Counted from the first letter of the stretch, positions 43,111 through 52,601 are shown. The stretch is DNA of 64,000 nucleotides from Pseudozobellia sp. WGM2 (GCF_017810075.1 NZ_JADNYK010000005.1:62001-126000); one strand, 5' to 3'. A program made the numbers and translations. Notes: generated by a model from the sequence alone, not told the origin.

Positions 43111-44520
43111 ATGAAGATAGAACAGATTTATACCGGGTGTCTGGCGCAGGGGGCTTATTACGTTGAAAGTAGAGGTGAGGTAGCGATTATTGATCCCTTA
43201 CGCGAAGTCGAGCCTTATTTAAAGCGGGCAAAGGCTGATAAGGCACAGATCAAGTTTATTTTTGAAACACATTTTCATGCTGATTTTGTAAGTGGCCATG
43301 TAACCTTGTCAAAAGAGACGGGTGCACCTATTGTCTACGGGCCCAATGCAAACCCTTCTTTTGATGCGATTATAGCAGAAGATGGGCAGGTTTTTCAGCT
43401 GGGTGATATTACCATTCACGCACTTCACACTCCAGGTCATACTATGGAGAGTACTACGTATCTCTTACGTGATGCAACAGGAAAAGACCATGCTATATTT
43501 TCTGGGGATACTTTGTTCTTAGGAGATGTGGGGCGCCCCGATTTAGCGCAGAAGGCTGCCGATATGACCCAAGATGACCTTGCGGGTATTTTGTACGATA
43601 GTCTTCGAAATAAAATAATGCCTTTAGCTGATGAAGTGGTGGTTTATCCTGCGCACGGTGCAGGGTCGGCTTGCGGTAAGAATATGATGAAAGAAACGGT
43701 AGATACCTTGGGCAACCAGAAGAAGATGAATTATGCTTTGCGTGCCGATATGACCAAGGAAGAGTTTGTTGCTGAAGTAACTGAAGGGCTTTTGCCACCC
43801 CCAAAATATTTTCCTTTAAATGTAAAAATGAACAAAGAGGGCTATGAAGATATTGGTGATGTACTAACTCGCGGAACCACGGCTTTAGACCCAAAATCTT
43901 TTGAAGATACCGCTAATGAAACGGGCGCGATAGTTCTAGACGTAAGACATCAAAAAGACTTTACTGAAGGGCATGTGCCACGTTCTATATACATTGGCTT
44001 GAATGGAGATTTTGCCCCATGGGTAGGAGCGCTTATCGCCGATACCCAACAACCTCTTTTATTAGTTTGCCCAAAAGGAAAAGAAGAAGAAGCGGTTACC
44101 CGCTTATCTAGAGTTGGTTTTGATGGTACTATAGGTTATTTGAAAGGTGGTTTTGAAGCTTGGAAAGAAGCGGGGAAAGATTTTGATACGATAACTACAC
44201 TATCAGCTGATGAGGTAAAGAGGAGGGTCGAGAATGACTCTGTACCCGTATTCGACGTGCGAAAAGAAAGCGAATACCTTTCAGAGCATGTAAAAAAGGC
44301 TACTAATACTCCTCTAGATTTCTTGAATAATTTTATGAACGATTTTCCCGAGGACAAAGATTTTTATGTGCATTGCGCCGGGGGTTACCGATCGGTAATA
44401 GCTGCCTCAATTCTTAAAAGTAGGGGTGTTCATAATTTATTTGATGTAGAGGGTGGTTTCGCAGCTCTAAAATCATCGGGAGTACGGGTAACTGATTATG
44501 TCTGTCCGACTACATTATAA
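43111..44520 (+). CDS. Persulfide dioxygenase-like MBL protein with two rhodanese domains
   Basis: The 469-residue protein joins an MBL-fold domain (1-230) and two rhodanese domains. Metal residues are His54 and His56 (THFHADF), His110 (TPGH), Asp133 (SGDTLF) and His182 (YPAHGAG). The residue after Asp58 is Phe59, where the di-zinc MBL motif has His; ETHE1-type persulfide dioxygenases bind one iron and do not use that His, which fits. Rhodanese 1 (about 270-350) has Cys near 319 (LVCPKGKE); rhodanese 2 (about 375-460) has HCAGGYRS with Cys near 421. The design resembles CstB and should oxidise persulfide and pass sulfane sulfur. Confidence 0.9.
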   Translation: MKIEQIYTGCLAQGAYYVESRGEVAIIDPLREVEPYLKRAKADKAQIKFIFETHFHADFVSGHVTLSKETGAPIVYGPNANPSFDAIIAEDGQVFQLGDITIHALHTPGHTMESTTYLLRDATGKDHAIFSGDTLFLGDVGRPDLAQKAADMTQDDLAGILYDSLRNKIMPLADEVVVYPAHGAGSACGKNMMKETVDTLGNQKKMNYALRADMTKEEFVAEVTEGLLPPPKYFPLNVKMNKEGYEDIGDVLTRGTTALDPKSFEDTANETGAIVLDVRHQKDFTEGHVPRSIYIGLNGDFAPWVGALIADTQQPLLLVCPKGKEEEAVTRLSRVGFDGTIGYLKGGFEAWKEAGKDFDTITTLSADEVKRRVENDSVPVFDVRKESEYLSEHVKKATNTPLDFLNNFMNDFPEDKDFYVHCAGGYRSVIAASILKSRGVHNLFDVEGGFAALKSSGVRVTDYVCPTTL

Positions 44521-44624
44521 TCTCAAATAGAGCCATAAAAGTCACCTTATCTCAAATATCTTTATGAGCTAAGTATTTGTTTCCTAAGATATATTCAATT
44601 TTCTACCATTGAAAATTAAGATTG

Positions 44625-44652
44625 AAGTATTTACGCATTTAAATAAATACTT
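44625..44652. repeat. Perfect inverted repeat, 9-bp arms
   Basis: AAGTATTTA (44625-44633) and TAAATACTT (44644-44652) flank a 10-base spacer. It is AT-rich and without a T tract. A second perfect repeat lies at 44747-44770. Confidence 0.5.
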
Positions 44653-44746
44653 AATAAGTCAATTTATTTTGCGAATGAAGCATTTCAAGAAGCATTTTAT
44701 TGACAATTTCGCTAATGTTAAAGAAAACACAATAAATCATCTTGAT

Positions 44747-44770
44747 TTAAGATATATTTTACTATCTTAA
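44747..44770. repeat. Perfect inverted repeat, 8-bp arms
   Basis: TTAAGATA (44747-44754) and TATCTTAA (44763-44770) flank an 8-base spacer in the same gap. It may be an operator or an RNA hairpin. Confidence 0.5.
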
Positions 44771-44962
44771 GTAGGAAATTTAAGACGATATGTTTTACGG
44801 GCACTCTCAAATGTATTGGTCTACTGTTGTTTACAATGATGCTTAGTTTTCTGGTGCAATCAAAATTTGTAGGGCATTTTTTCTGATGATATCAAATTTC
44901 AAGATTCCAGTTGAAACATTTTAACCGACCAGATTTATTCTAATGAAATATCTCAAATACAA

Positions 44963-45064
44963 ATGGTGATGGATTACCTTCTTCTATATTCAGTTTTGGT
45001 GGGCTTCATTTTTGTGGTGTGGATGTTTCTTGTAATAAGAATGTACAGGCAGATGAAAAAATAA
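44963..45064 (+). CDS. Possible 33-residue single-span membrane peptide
   Basis: An ATG at 44963 (or at 44969) opens a frame to TAA at 45062-45064. The peptide is one hydrophobic helix (LLLYSVLVGFIFVVWMFLVI) followed by the basic tail RMYRQMKK, the usual orientation signal for a small inner-membrane protein. No family is recognised and no promoter box is seen, so it is only a candidate. Confidence 0.35.
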   Translation: MVMDYLLLYSVLVGFIFVVWMFLVIRMYRQMKK

Positions 45065-45067
45065 CGA

Positions 45068-46453
45068 TTAAAATGCCCAGGCTTCCTCTTTCAAATTGAT
45101 AACTTTTCTTGAATTCTTACTAACGTATGACCGAATAATACTTTCGGTTTCAAGGGTATTCGGTTGAGCGATCAAATAAGCGGTAAGGTCTTCTTGGCTG
45201 TTGATGATTACTTCCTTTTCAATAAATCCGTACCCTATGTAAGCATTGTTTTTAACCATTATAAAGGCTTCTTCATCAGGTTCTCTTCCCTTTTCACGAA
45301 TAATAAAATTTTCCCTTTCAGAATTGACCTGTTCAATGGCTTTGATAACTTTGGCATTGTACTCCCCAATGTTCTCAGAACCTTCGCAGATGCCGTCACA
45401 CCCATTGATTCTATAGTGCGAACAGGTTTTCACATTCTCCTGTAAATGACAGTATTTGGGGCATAGTCGATAAACTTTGCAGATTTCTTCCAAAAACAAT
45501 CTACAAGTGGTCGGGCTATATAAAACTGAAAATGCGTTTGGGGCCATTTTCAGCTTATTATAGGCAAGATGTTTAATGCCGTTACGATCTTCATAACTAA
45601 AAATGCCATAAGGCTGAATTTTGCGTTTTTGGGCACGGTTATGCTCGGGATAATAATGTTTAATTGCCGATGATTCCATCAAGAGGGCCACAAGTTCATT
45701 ACCAGAAAGTTCAAAATCTATATCAGCCGTTTCAGCACACATGCGAACCTCTTTGCTCGATTTGTCATAAAAATGGCTAAGCACTCTTTTTTTGAGATTC
45801 ACAGCTTTGCCCACATAAATAATCTTGCCTTTGTTATTCTTGAAGTAATACACTCCCGGCTTATTTGGCAATCGCTTAAAAGCATCACGGGGCAAAGAGG
45901 CTGGTAAAGTAGCCTCTTGAGAGCGTGCGTTCAGAAAAGTCTTAAAAACTTGTTCAGCACCATCTGCTCGCAATAATTTTTTAAACAATAGGGTTGTAGC
46001 ATGTGCATCGCCTCGGGCCCTATGCCTATCGGTCAACGGAATTTCTAACGAAGAGCAGAGTTTGCCTAAACTATAGGAATGATAACCGGGCAACAATTGA
46101 CGTGAGAGCCGAACGGTACATAATTTCTTTCTGGTAAACTCACGACCGATCTCTTTTAATTCATTTTTAATGATGTTGTAATCAAAATTGACACTATGAG
46201 CCACGAAAATTGTACCCTCGGTGATGCGTAAAATTTCAGGAGCGATTTCATCAATGGTGGGGGCATCACGAACCATCTCGTTATCGATTCCTGTCAACCG
46301 GGTAATGAAATAAGGTATTTCACAATGCGGATTGACCAGCGAAGTAAATTCATCTACAATTTCATAACCGTCATATTTAAAAATAGATATTTCGGTAATC
46401 TTATTTCCCCTGATGCTATTTCCGGTGGTTTCTATGTCAACAATGCAATACAA
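45068..46453 (-). CDS. DnaQ-like exonuclease fused to a UvrC-type GIY-YIG nuclease
   Basis: The 461-residue protein has two nuclease domains. Residues 1-170 form a DEDDh exonuclease: CIVDIETTG (Exo I), FVAHSVNFDYNII (Exo II) and HRARGDAHAT (Exo III). Residues about 195-280 form a GIY-YIG domain as in UvrC and Cho: NKPGVYYFKNNKGKIIYVGKAVNLKKRV and GNELVALLMESSAIKHYYP. The last 180 residues contain CxxxC-like cysteines (CPKYCHLQENVKTC, NGCDGICEG). Such fusions are known in Bacteroidota and mycobacteria and probably act in repair. Confidence 0.92.
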   Translation of the reverse strand: MYCIVDIETTGNSIRGNKITEISIFKYDGYEIVDEFTSLVNPHCEIPYFITRLTGIDNEMVRDAPTIDEIAPEILRITEGTIFVAHSVNFDYNIIKNELKEIGREFTRKKLCTVRLSRQLLPGYHSYSLGKLCSSLEIPLTDRHRARGDAHATTLLFKKLLRADGAEQVFKTFLNARSQEATLPASLPRDAFKRLPNKPGVYYFKNNKGKIIYVGKAVNLKKRVLSHFYDKSSKEVRMCAETADIDFELSGNELVALLMESSAIKHYYPEHNRAQKRKIQPYGIFSYEDRNGIKHLAYNKLKMAPNAFSVLYSPTTCRLFLEEICKVYRLCPKYCHLQENVKTCSHYRINGCDGICEGSENIGEYNAKVIKAIEQVNSERENFIIREKGREPDEEAFIMVKNNAYIGYGFIEKEVIINSQEDLTAYLIAQPNTLETESIIRSYVSKNSRKVINLKEEAWAF

Positions 46454-46600
46454 TACTTGAATTCTTTTGCTCAGAACTTAAAGTTAGTTTAAAGTTCTAC
46501 TATTACAAAAATAGTCAATGGTTTGTCAAAGAAATACGGTCGATTATGTATTTTTAACCCATACCCGTATAGAGGGTACACAAACCAAAAGCCAAAACCA

Positions 46601-48193
46601 ATGTTCACCCACCAACTCAAAATTTACTTCGTTCTTTTCTCGGCTATCTTCATATCCTGTAAAGAACAAAAAAAAGAACCCGGTGAAACTGTTAAGAAGT
46701 CACCGAACATTATTTACATACTTACCGATGACCTTGGGTACGGTGATATTGCGGCATTCAATAGAGAAGGTAAAATACCTACCCCGCATATTGATAAGTT
46801 GGCGGCAAGTGGAATGAAATTCACCGATGCCCATACTTCTTCAGCGGTATGTACGCCGACCAGGTATGGTATATTAACAGGGCGCTATAATTGGCGTAGT
46901 CCGTTAAAAAGTGGAGTGCTCACAGGAAAATCTAAAGCCTTAATTCCAACGGAAAGAAGCACAGTCGCCTCTGTCTTGAAAAAGGCTGATTATCATACGG
47001 CATTTATTGGAAAGTGGCATCTCGGTTGGGATTGGGCCGTAAAAGACAGCACCCTAATTGAGGGTGAAGGTTGGGATGCTCGTGATTTTGACAATCTTGA
47101 CTTCACTAAACCGATTACCAATGGGCCTCAAGACTTGGGTTTTGATTATTCTTATGGGCATTCTGGATCTTTAGATATGGCACCTTATGTATATGTCGAA
47201 AATGGTAAGGTTACAGCTGCCGTAGATACGGTTACCGTCGATAAAGGAAAATATACTTGGTGGCGAGAAGGGCCTACGGCAGCTGATTTTGTACATGATG
47301 ATGTTACCCCTAATTTTTTCAGAAAGGCAATCGATTATGTTGAAGACCGGTCAAAAGAAAATAAATCATTCTTTCTGTATTTGGCATTACCGTCGCCACA
47401 CACTCCAATTCTACCCACTAAAGAATGGTTGGGTAAAAGTGATTTAAACCCCTATGCTGATTTTGTGATGATGGTTGATGATTATGTCGGACAATTGGTT
47501 TCCACTATTGAAAACAAAGGCCTTGCAGAAAATACTATAGTAATTTTCACTAGTGATAATGGGTGCTCTCCACAGGCAAATTTCGAATTATTGGCGGAAA
47601 AAGATCATGACCCAAGCGGTAAGTATCGTGGCCATAAAGCCGATATTTATGAAGGGGGCCATCGGGTGCCATTTATTGTCAAATGGCCGAAGGAAATAGA
47701 AGCAGGTTCTGTTTCTGACAAAACAATATGCACTACCGATTTTATGGCTACTGCTGCCGATATTGCAGGAATACGGTTAAATGACAATGAAGGTGAAGAC
47801 AGTTTTTCGATGCTGCCTTTATTCTTGAGTCGTGGGGAAACCGAATATCTCAGAGAGGCTACGGTTCACCATTCGATAAACGGAAGCTTCGCGATTCGAA
47901 AAAATGAATTCAAATTGATTCTTTGCCCAGGTTCTGGAGGTTGGAGTGCCCCCAAACCCAATTCAGAGGGCATAGAAAAACTACCTCCGATACAACTTTA
48001 TAATTTATCTACCGACCCGGAAGAAAAGCAGAATTTATATGCCCAGCATCCTGAAAAAGTTGAAGAACTAAAGTCTTTGTTAGTGTCTTATATCGATATG
48101 GGTAGAAGTACGCCAGGCCCCAAACAAAAAAATTCAAATCTAAACCTTCAAGGTAAAACTTGGCAACAAAGAGAAGTCGTTCTGTCAAAATAA
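46601..48193 (+). CDS. Sulfatase (S1 family) lipoprotein
   Basis: The 530-residue product started at the ATG at 46601 has a lipoprotein signal (FSAIFISC, Cys20). The sulfatase core has the metal pair Asp43-Asp44 (ILTDDLGYGDI), the formylglycine motif C84-T-P-T-R (SAVCTPTRYGILTGRY), GKWHLGW and FTSDNG. Cys84 must be converted to formylglycine; no maturase gene is in the window. It hydrolyses sulfate esters in the periplasm. An upstream in-frame ATG at 46523 would bury the signal behind 26 residues. The next gene, another sulfatase, follows after 12 bases. Confidence 0.93.
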   Translation: MFTHQLKIYFVLFSAIFISCKEQKKEPGETVKKSPNIIYILTDDLGYGDIAAFNREGKIPTPHIDKLAASGMKFTDAHTSSAVCTPTRYGILTGRYNWRSPLKSGVLTGKSKALIPTERSTVASVLKKADYHTAFIGKWHLGWDWAVKDSTLIEGEGWDARDFDNLDFTKPITNGPQDLGFDYSYGHSGSLDMAPYVYVENGKVTAAVDTVTVDKGKYTWWREGPTAADFVHDDVTPNFFRKAIDYVEDRSKENKSFFLYLALPSPHTPILPTKEWLGKSDLNPYADFVMMVDDYVGQLVSTIENKGLAENTIVIFTSDNGCSPQANFELLAEKDHDPSGKYRGHKADIYEGGHRVPFIVKWPKEIEAGSVSDKTICTTDFMATAADIAGIRLNDNEGEDSFSMLPLFLSRGETEYLREATVHHSINGSFAIRKNEFKLILCPGSGGWSAPKPNSEGIEKLPPIQLYNLSTDPEEKQNLYAQHPEKVEELKSLLVSYIDMGRSTPGPKQKNSNLNLQGKTWQQREVVLSK

Positions 48194-48205
48194 GTCAAAT
48201 TAATT

Positions 48206-49753
48206 ATGCATAAATATATATTTCTTAGTGCACTGATAATGCTCTTCTGTTGCTGCGAATCGGAAGAAGTAGAAGAGGTGCCGCCCAACATTGTCTTGTT
48301 TTTAGTAGACGATATGGGCTGGCAAGATACCTCGGTACCTTTTTATTCTGAGCGCACACCTTTCAATGACCGTTACCATACCCCAAATATGGAAAAGTTG
48401 GCGGCACAGGGCATGAAGTTTACTCAAGCCTATGCCACACCCGTCTGTTCTCCAACAAGAGTTAGCTTAATGACGGGAATGAATGCCGCTAGGCATCGGG
48501 TAACAAATTGGACGCTCCGTAAAGATTCGATTCAACCTATGGAGAAAAACCATGATTCATTAAAGTTTCCGAAATGGAATGTAAATGGATTAAGCCCTGT
48601 AGCAGGTGACCCTAAAAGTGTGCATGCCATGCCTTTGCCTCAGGCATTGCATGATATAGGCTATTACACAGTTCATGCGGGTAAAGCTCATTTAGGCGCC
48701 ATCGGTACGCCCGGTGAAAATCCTTTGAATTTGGGTTTTGATATTAATATTGCCGGCCATGCCGCCGGTGCCCCGGAAAGTTACTTGGGCACTGAGAATT
48801 TCGGTAACGGCAAGAAAGGGAAAGAGATTTGGGCGGTACCCGGCTTGGAAGAATACCACGGAAAGGATATTTTTCTAACGGAAGCTATAACACAAGAAGC
48901 ACTTAAATCTCTAGATTCCGTTGCTGGCACACAACAGCCATTTTTCTTGTATATGTCTCACTACGCCGTGCATACCCCGATTATGGGCGATGAGCGGTTC
49001 GTTCAGAAATATCTTGAGAAAGGATTGGATAGTACGGAGGCAAGATATGCATCTATGGTCGAGGGAATGGATAAAAGTTTGGGCGATATAATGAAATATT
49101 TAGATGAAAAGGAAATTTCAGAAAATACCGTGGTTCTGTTTATGTCTGATAATGGCGGATTAAGTGCACATGCACGAGGGGGTGAACCACATACCCATAA
49201 TATGCCCTTGTCGAGTGGTAAAGGTTCAATGAGAGAGGGCGGCATTCGAGAGCCTATGTTGGTTAAATGGCCTGAAAAGATTGAACCAAATAGTACCTCT
49301 AGCTATCAAGTTATTATAGAAGATTTTTACCCGTCGATTTTAGAAATGGCTGGCATCGATAGTTTGAATACGGTTCAAAAGGTCGATGGGCAAAGCTTTG
49401 TCTCGGTACTTAAAGGTGAAAAAGAATATGAGGGGGTAAGGCCTTTGGTATGGCATTACCCTAACGAATGGGGCCCGTCAGGGCCAGGTATTGGCGCGGC
49501 AAGTGCCATTCGAAAAGGTGGTTTTAAGTTGATTTACTACCATGAGAGTCAAGAGATGGAACTTTTCAACCTTAAGGAAGATATTGGGGAAACCAAAAAT
49601 TTGGTAGAGGTAGATACCTTAAGAACTAGGGAGTTGGCCCAAAACTTATCTGATTATTTAAAAGATGTAGATGCTCAAATGCCTATTCTAAAGGGTACGG
49701 ACGAAAAAGTACCCTATCCTGTTGATGTTTTAAGCAAAGAATTTCAGGAATAA
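48206..49753 (+). CDS. Second sulfatase (S1 family) lipoprotein
   Basis: The 515-residue protein has a lipoprotein signal with three adjacent cysteines (LFCCCES). The core has Asp35-Asp36 (LVDDMGWQDT), the formylglycine motif C81-S-P-T-R, VHAGKAHLG and MSDNGGLSAH. It has the GKAH form instead of the GKWH in its neighbour and differs along its length, so it belongs to another subfamily and probably cleaves another sulfated position. It is the downstream gene of the pair and should share its transcript. Confidence 0.92.
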   Translation: MHKYIFLSALIMLFCCCESEEVEEVPPNIVLFLVDDMGWQDTSVPFYSERTPFNDRYHTPNMEKLAAQGMKFTQAYATPVCSPTRVSLMTGMNAARHRVTNWTLRKDSIQPMEKNHDSLKFPKWNVNGLSPVAGDPKSVHAMPLPQALHDIGYYTVHAGKAHLGAIGTPGENPLNLGFDINIAGHAAGAPESYLGTENFGNGKKGKEIWAVPGLEEYHGKDIFLTEAITQEALKSLDSVAGTQQPFFLYMSHYAVHTPIMGDERFVQKYLEKGLDSTEARYASMVEGMDKSLGDIMKYLDEKEISENTVVLFMSDNGGLSAHARGGEPHTHNMPLSSGKGSMREGGIREPMLVKWPEKIEPNSTSSYQVIIEDFYPSILEMAGIDSLNTVQKVDGQSFVSVLKGEKEYEGVRPLVWHYPNEWGPSGPGIGAASAIRKGGFKLIYYHESQEMELFNLKEDIGETKNLVEVDTLRTRELAQNLSDYLKDVDAQMPILKGTDEKVPYPVDVLSKEFQE

Positions 49754-49818
49754 GATAAATTTTTCACTTCTGAGCTAAAGTCCCCATCTATGTAGCACTT
49801 CTTCGGTGCAGCGCTGTT

Positions 49819-49826
49819 TTAATTTT
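49819..49826 (+). promoter_or_regulatory. -7 promoter box for the GH3 gene
   Basis: TAATTTTG matches TAnnTTTG and ends 16 bases before the ATG at 49843. Confidence 0.5.
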
Positions 49827-49842
49827 GTAAAAAAAAACAACC

Positions 49843-51387
49843 ATGCCCATCATAGGAAATATTATTAAAGGCTTTATAGATGTTAGAGATAAACTCGCAG
49901 GTGAGAGAAATCCGGTCGAAGAACAAAACGAGGTTCTTGAAAAACTATTGACAAAGGCCCAAGATACAGCCTTCGGAAAACATTACGGCTTTGAGAAAAT
50001 ATTGGAATCCGATGATAGGGGCAAAATATTTTCCAGTTCGATACCTTATCATGATTATAACAAAATGCATGAAGAATGGTGGTCGAAACTTCACGAAGAC
50101 AAGACCGATATTACTTGGCCCGGCACACCTGATTATTTTGCCTTAAGTTCAGGTACCACAGGTAATAGTAGTAAGCGAATTCCCGTAACCGATGATATGA
50201 TTACCTCTATTCGTGATGCCGGTATCGAGCAAGTGTATGCCTTAAGTAATTTTGACTTACCTGCCGATTTTTTCGAGAAAGGTATTTTGATGCTGGGTAG
50301 TTCTACCGATTTAGAAAAAGTAGATGGTCATCAAGAGGGTGAGATTAGCGGTATTAGCGCAAGCAATATTCCTACATGGTTTCGGGGTTATTATAAGCCG
50401 GGCGAAGATATTGCGGAAATAGATGATTGGGACGAGCGCGTACAAAAAATAGCCGAAGAAGCTCAAAATTGGGATATTGGGGCCTTAAGCGGTATACCAT
50501 CGTGGATGGAATTGATGTTACAAAAGGTCATAGATTATCATAATTTAAACCACATACACGAAATTTGGCCAAATTTGCAGGTTTACACTTCAGGCGGTGT
50601 CGCTTTTGGTCCGTACAAGAAGAGTTTCAATGCCTTACTTGGTCAACCTATAACGGTCATAGATACATACTTGGCTTCAGAGGGTTTTGTGGCATTTCAG
50701 GCACGCCCCGAAACTTCGGCCATGCAGTTGGTCACTAACGGAGGTATCTATTTTGAATTTGTTCCTTTCAAACCGGAATATATCGATCAAGACGGTTCGC
50801 TTATTGATGATGCTCCGGCACTACGATTATCCGAAGTAGAGAAAGATCAAGACTATGTTCTCATAATTTCTACAGTCTCTGGGGCTTGGAGGTATATTAT
50901 CGGAGATACGATTGAATTTACTGATATTGAAAGGGCCGAAATAAAAATTACGGGAAGAACCAAGTTTTTTCTTAATACGGTCGGGTCTCAACTTTCTGTA
51001 AATAAGATGGATGATGCCGTGCAGCATTTAGAGGAAAAGTTTTCTATGAAAATTCCTGAGTATACACTTTGTGCCAATAGAATAGACGATGATTTTTATC
51101 ATTGCTGGTATTTGGGTACAGAAGATTCAAAGGAGGATGATAAACTGGCAGAAGCACTTGACGATTTTTTAAAACAAGCCAATAAGAACTACAAGGTGGC
51201 TCGTTCAAAAGCTCTGGAAGGTGTGCGGGTAACCACCGTAAAACCCAATGCCTTTTCTGAATGGAACGGTCGAAACAAGAAGAAAGGTGGTCAAGTAAAA
51301 ATGGAACGGGTGATGGGAGAAGAGAAATTTAAAGAATGGGAAGAATTTGTAGCTAATTTACAGCGTGAAACGGCTTCTAAAGTTTAG
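49843..51387 (+). CDS. GH3-family acyl-adenylate amidosynthetase-like protein
   Basis: The 514-residue protein belongs to the GH3 (JAR1/auxin-responsive) branch of adenylate-forming enzymes. The ATP loop is ALSSGTTGNSSKRIPVT (residues 103-118), followed by VYTSGGVAFGPYKKSF, a TYLASEG motif and GDTIEFTDIERAEIKITGRTKFF, and the small C-terminal domain. In plants these enzymes join amino acids to jasmonate, auxin or salicylate; the bacterial substrates are not known. It has its own promoter box. Confidence 0.9.
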   Translation: MPIIGNIIKGFIDVRDKLAGERNPVEEQNEVLEKLLTKAQDTAFGKHYGFEKILESDDRGKIFSSSIPYHDYNKMHEEWWSKLHEDKTDITWPGTPDYFALSSGTTGNSSKRIPVTDDMITSIRDAGIEQVYALSNFDLPADFFEKGILMLGSSTDLEKVDGHQEGEISGISASNIPTWFRGYYKPGEDIAEIDDWDERVQKIAEEAQNWDIGALSGIPSWMELMLQKVIDYHNLNHIHEIWPNLQVYTSGGVAFGPYKKSFNALLGQPITVIDTYLASEGFVAFQARPETSAMQLVTNGGIYFEFVPFKPEYIDQDGSLIDDAPALRLSEVEKDQDYVLIISTVSGAWRYIIGDTIEFTDIERAEIKITGRTKFFLNTVGSQLSVNKMDDAVQHLEEKFSMKIPEYTLCANRIDDDFYHCWYLGTEDSKEDDKLAEALDDFLKQANKNYKVARSKALEGVRVTTVKPNAFSEWNGRNKKKGGQVKMERVMGEEKFKEWEEFVANLQRETASKV

Positions 51388-51731
51388 GCTTCGTCAGTAT
51401 TTGAACCTACTGCTGAATACATGATTTCTAAAGGGCTTTTCATTTGGCTTGTTAAGTGCGAGTACTAGATAATTTGGAACTTTATTAGTATTTCCGTTTT
51501 GGTCTCCGGTTTAATTAAAATTAGATTGCTTTTGGTCTTACAAGTTGTGTTTCCAAAAAAAATCCTCTTAATATGACTATAGATATAATGGGTAGAAAGC
51601 TAAGTCTCCTGTAAAATGGAGAACTTTTAGTTTTTCGAGCTGAAATACAATTATTTTATAAGGGCCTTAAATCTTGCTTGGATAATTGCCAACAAAATTT
51701 TAAAATGGTGTTTAACAATAAACAGTAATCA
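51388..51731. other. Gene-free gap with one short hairpin
   Basis: About 340 bases without a gene that I can support. TCTCC (51605-51609) pairs with GGAGA (51618-51622), with a mixed T-rich tail; it is too short to call a terminator with confidence. Confidence 0.4.
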
Positions 51732-52601
51732 ATGGAAAAGATAAAAAATGAAACAATCGAAAATTACAGTTTGAACGATGGTAAAACCATTCCTGAAATT
51801 GGCTTTGGTACTTATGAGGCCAATGAACAAGAAGGTATAGAGAGTGTCAAGTTCGCCTTGCAAAACGGATACCGCCTGTTAGATACGGCCGCACGTTATG
51901 AAAATGAAGCAGCGGTGGGTAAGGGCATAGCGCAAAGTGGTATTGCCCGTGAAGAAATTATGCTTACGACAAAAGTTTGGAGAGATCGCTTAGGTTATGA
52001 AGAGACCAAAAAGGCTTTTGCAGAATCTCTAGAACGGTTGAATCTTGACTACGTAGACCTTTACCTGATTCATTGGCCGGCCAACGAGAAAAATTTTGGG
52101 AAAAACTGGCAAAAAGCCAATAGTGAGACATGGCGAGCTATGGAAGAACTTCAATCCGAAGGAAAAATTAAATCGCTTGGCTTAAGTAATTTTTGGCCAG
52201 AACATTTAGAACCTTTGTTGCAAACAGCTAAAATAAAACCTGCGGTGAACCAAATAGAATTTCACCCAGGGTATTGGCAGCCAGAGGTTGTTGATTTCTG
52301 TAAACAACATGATATTCGATTAGAGGCTTGGTCTCCTTTGGCAAAAGGTGCAGTCTTCAGCAATAAGACCTTGCAGGGTATAGCTGATAAGTATAACAAA
52401 TCAGTCGCTCAAGTTTCTTTACGATGGATAGTTCAGAATGGTGCTATTCCCATTCCGAAATCGACTACAAAAGAAAGAGTATTGGAGAATATAGATATAT
52501 TTGACTTTGAACTCAATGGTGAAGAATTGCGTATGATCAGCGAGTTGCCCAAAATGGGCTTCAGTGGCGAGTTGCCTAATGAGTGGCCAGATGTAATATG
52601 A
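51732..52601 (+). CDS. Aldo/keto reductase, AKR5-like
   Basis: The 289-residue enzyme has the AKR tetrad: Asp and Tyr in RLLDTAARYENE, Lys in LTTKVWRDRLG and His in DLYLIHWP, plus the cofactor segments GLSNFWPEHLEPLL and IPIPKSTTKERVLENI. It resembles 2,5-diketo-D-gluconate reductase and methylglyoxal reductases, reducing aldehydes or ketones with NADPH. It is separate from the other aldo/keto reductase (25323), to which it is only distantly similar. Confidence 0.9.
   Translation: MEKIKNETIENYSLNDGKTIPEIGFGTYEANEQEGIESVKFALQNGYRLLDTAARYENEAAVGKGIAQSGIAREEIMLTTKVWRDRLGYEETKKAFAESLERLNLDYVDLYLIHWPANEKNFGKNWQKANSETWRAMEELQSEGKIKSLGLSNFWPEHLEPLLQTAKIKPAVNQIEFHPGYWQPEVVDFCKQHDIRLEAWSPLAKGAVFSNKTLQGIADKYNKSVAQVSLRWIVQNGAIPIPKSTTKERVLENIDIFDFELNGEELRMISELPKMGFSGELPNEWPDVI

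Noticed and set aside
43493-43894. 133-residue minus-strand open frame in the MBL-rhodanese gene
   Set aside because: Antisense shadow rich in Leu, His and Ser; no start context or homology.
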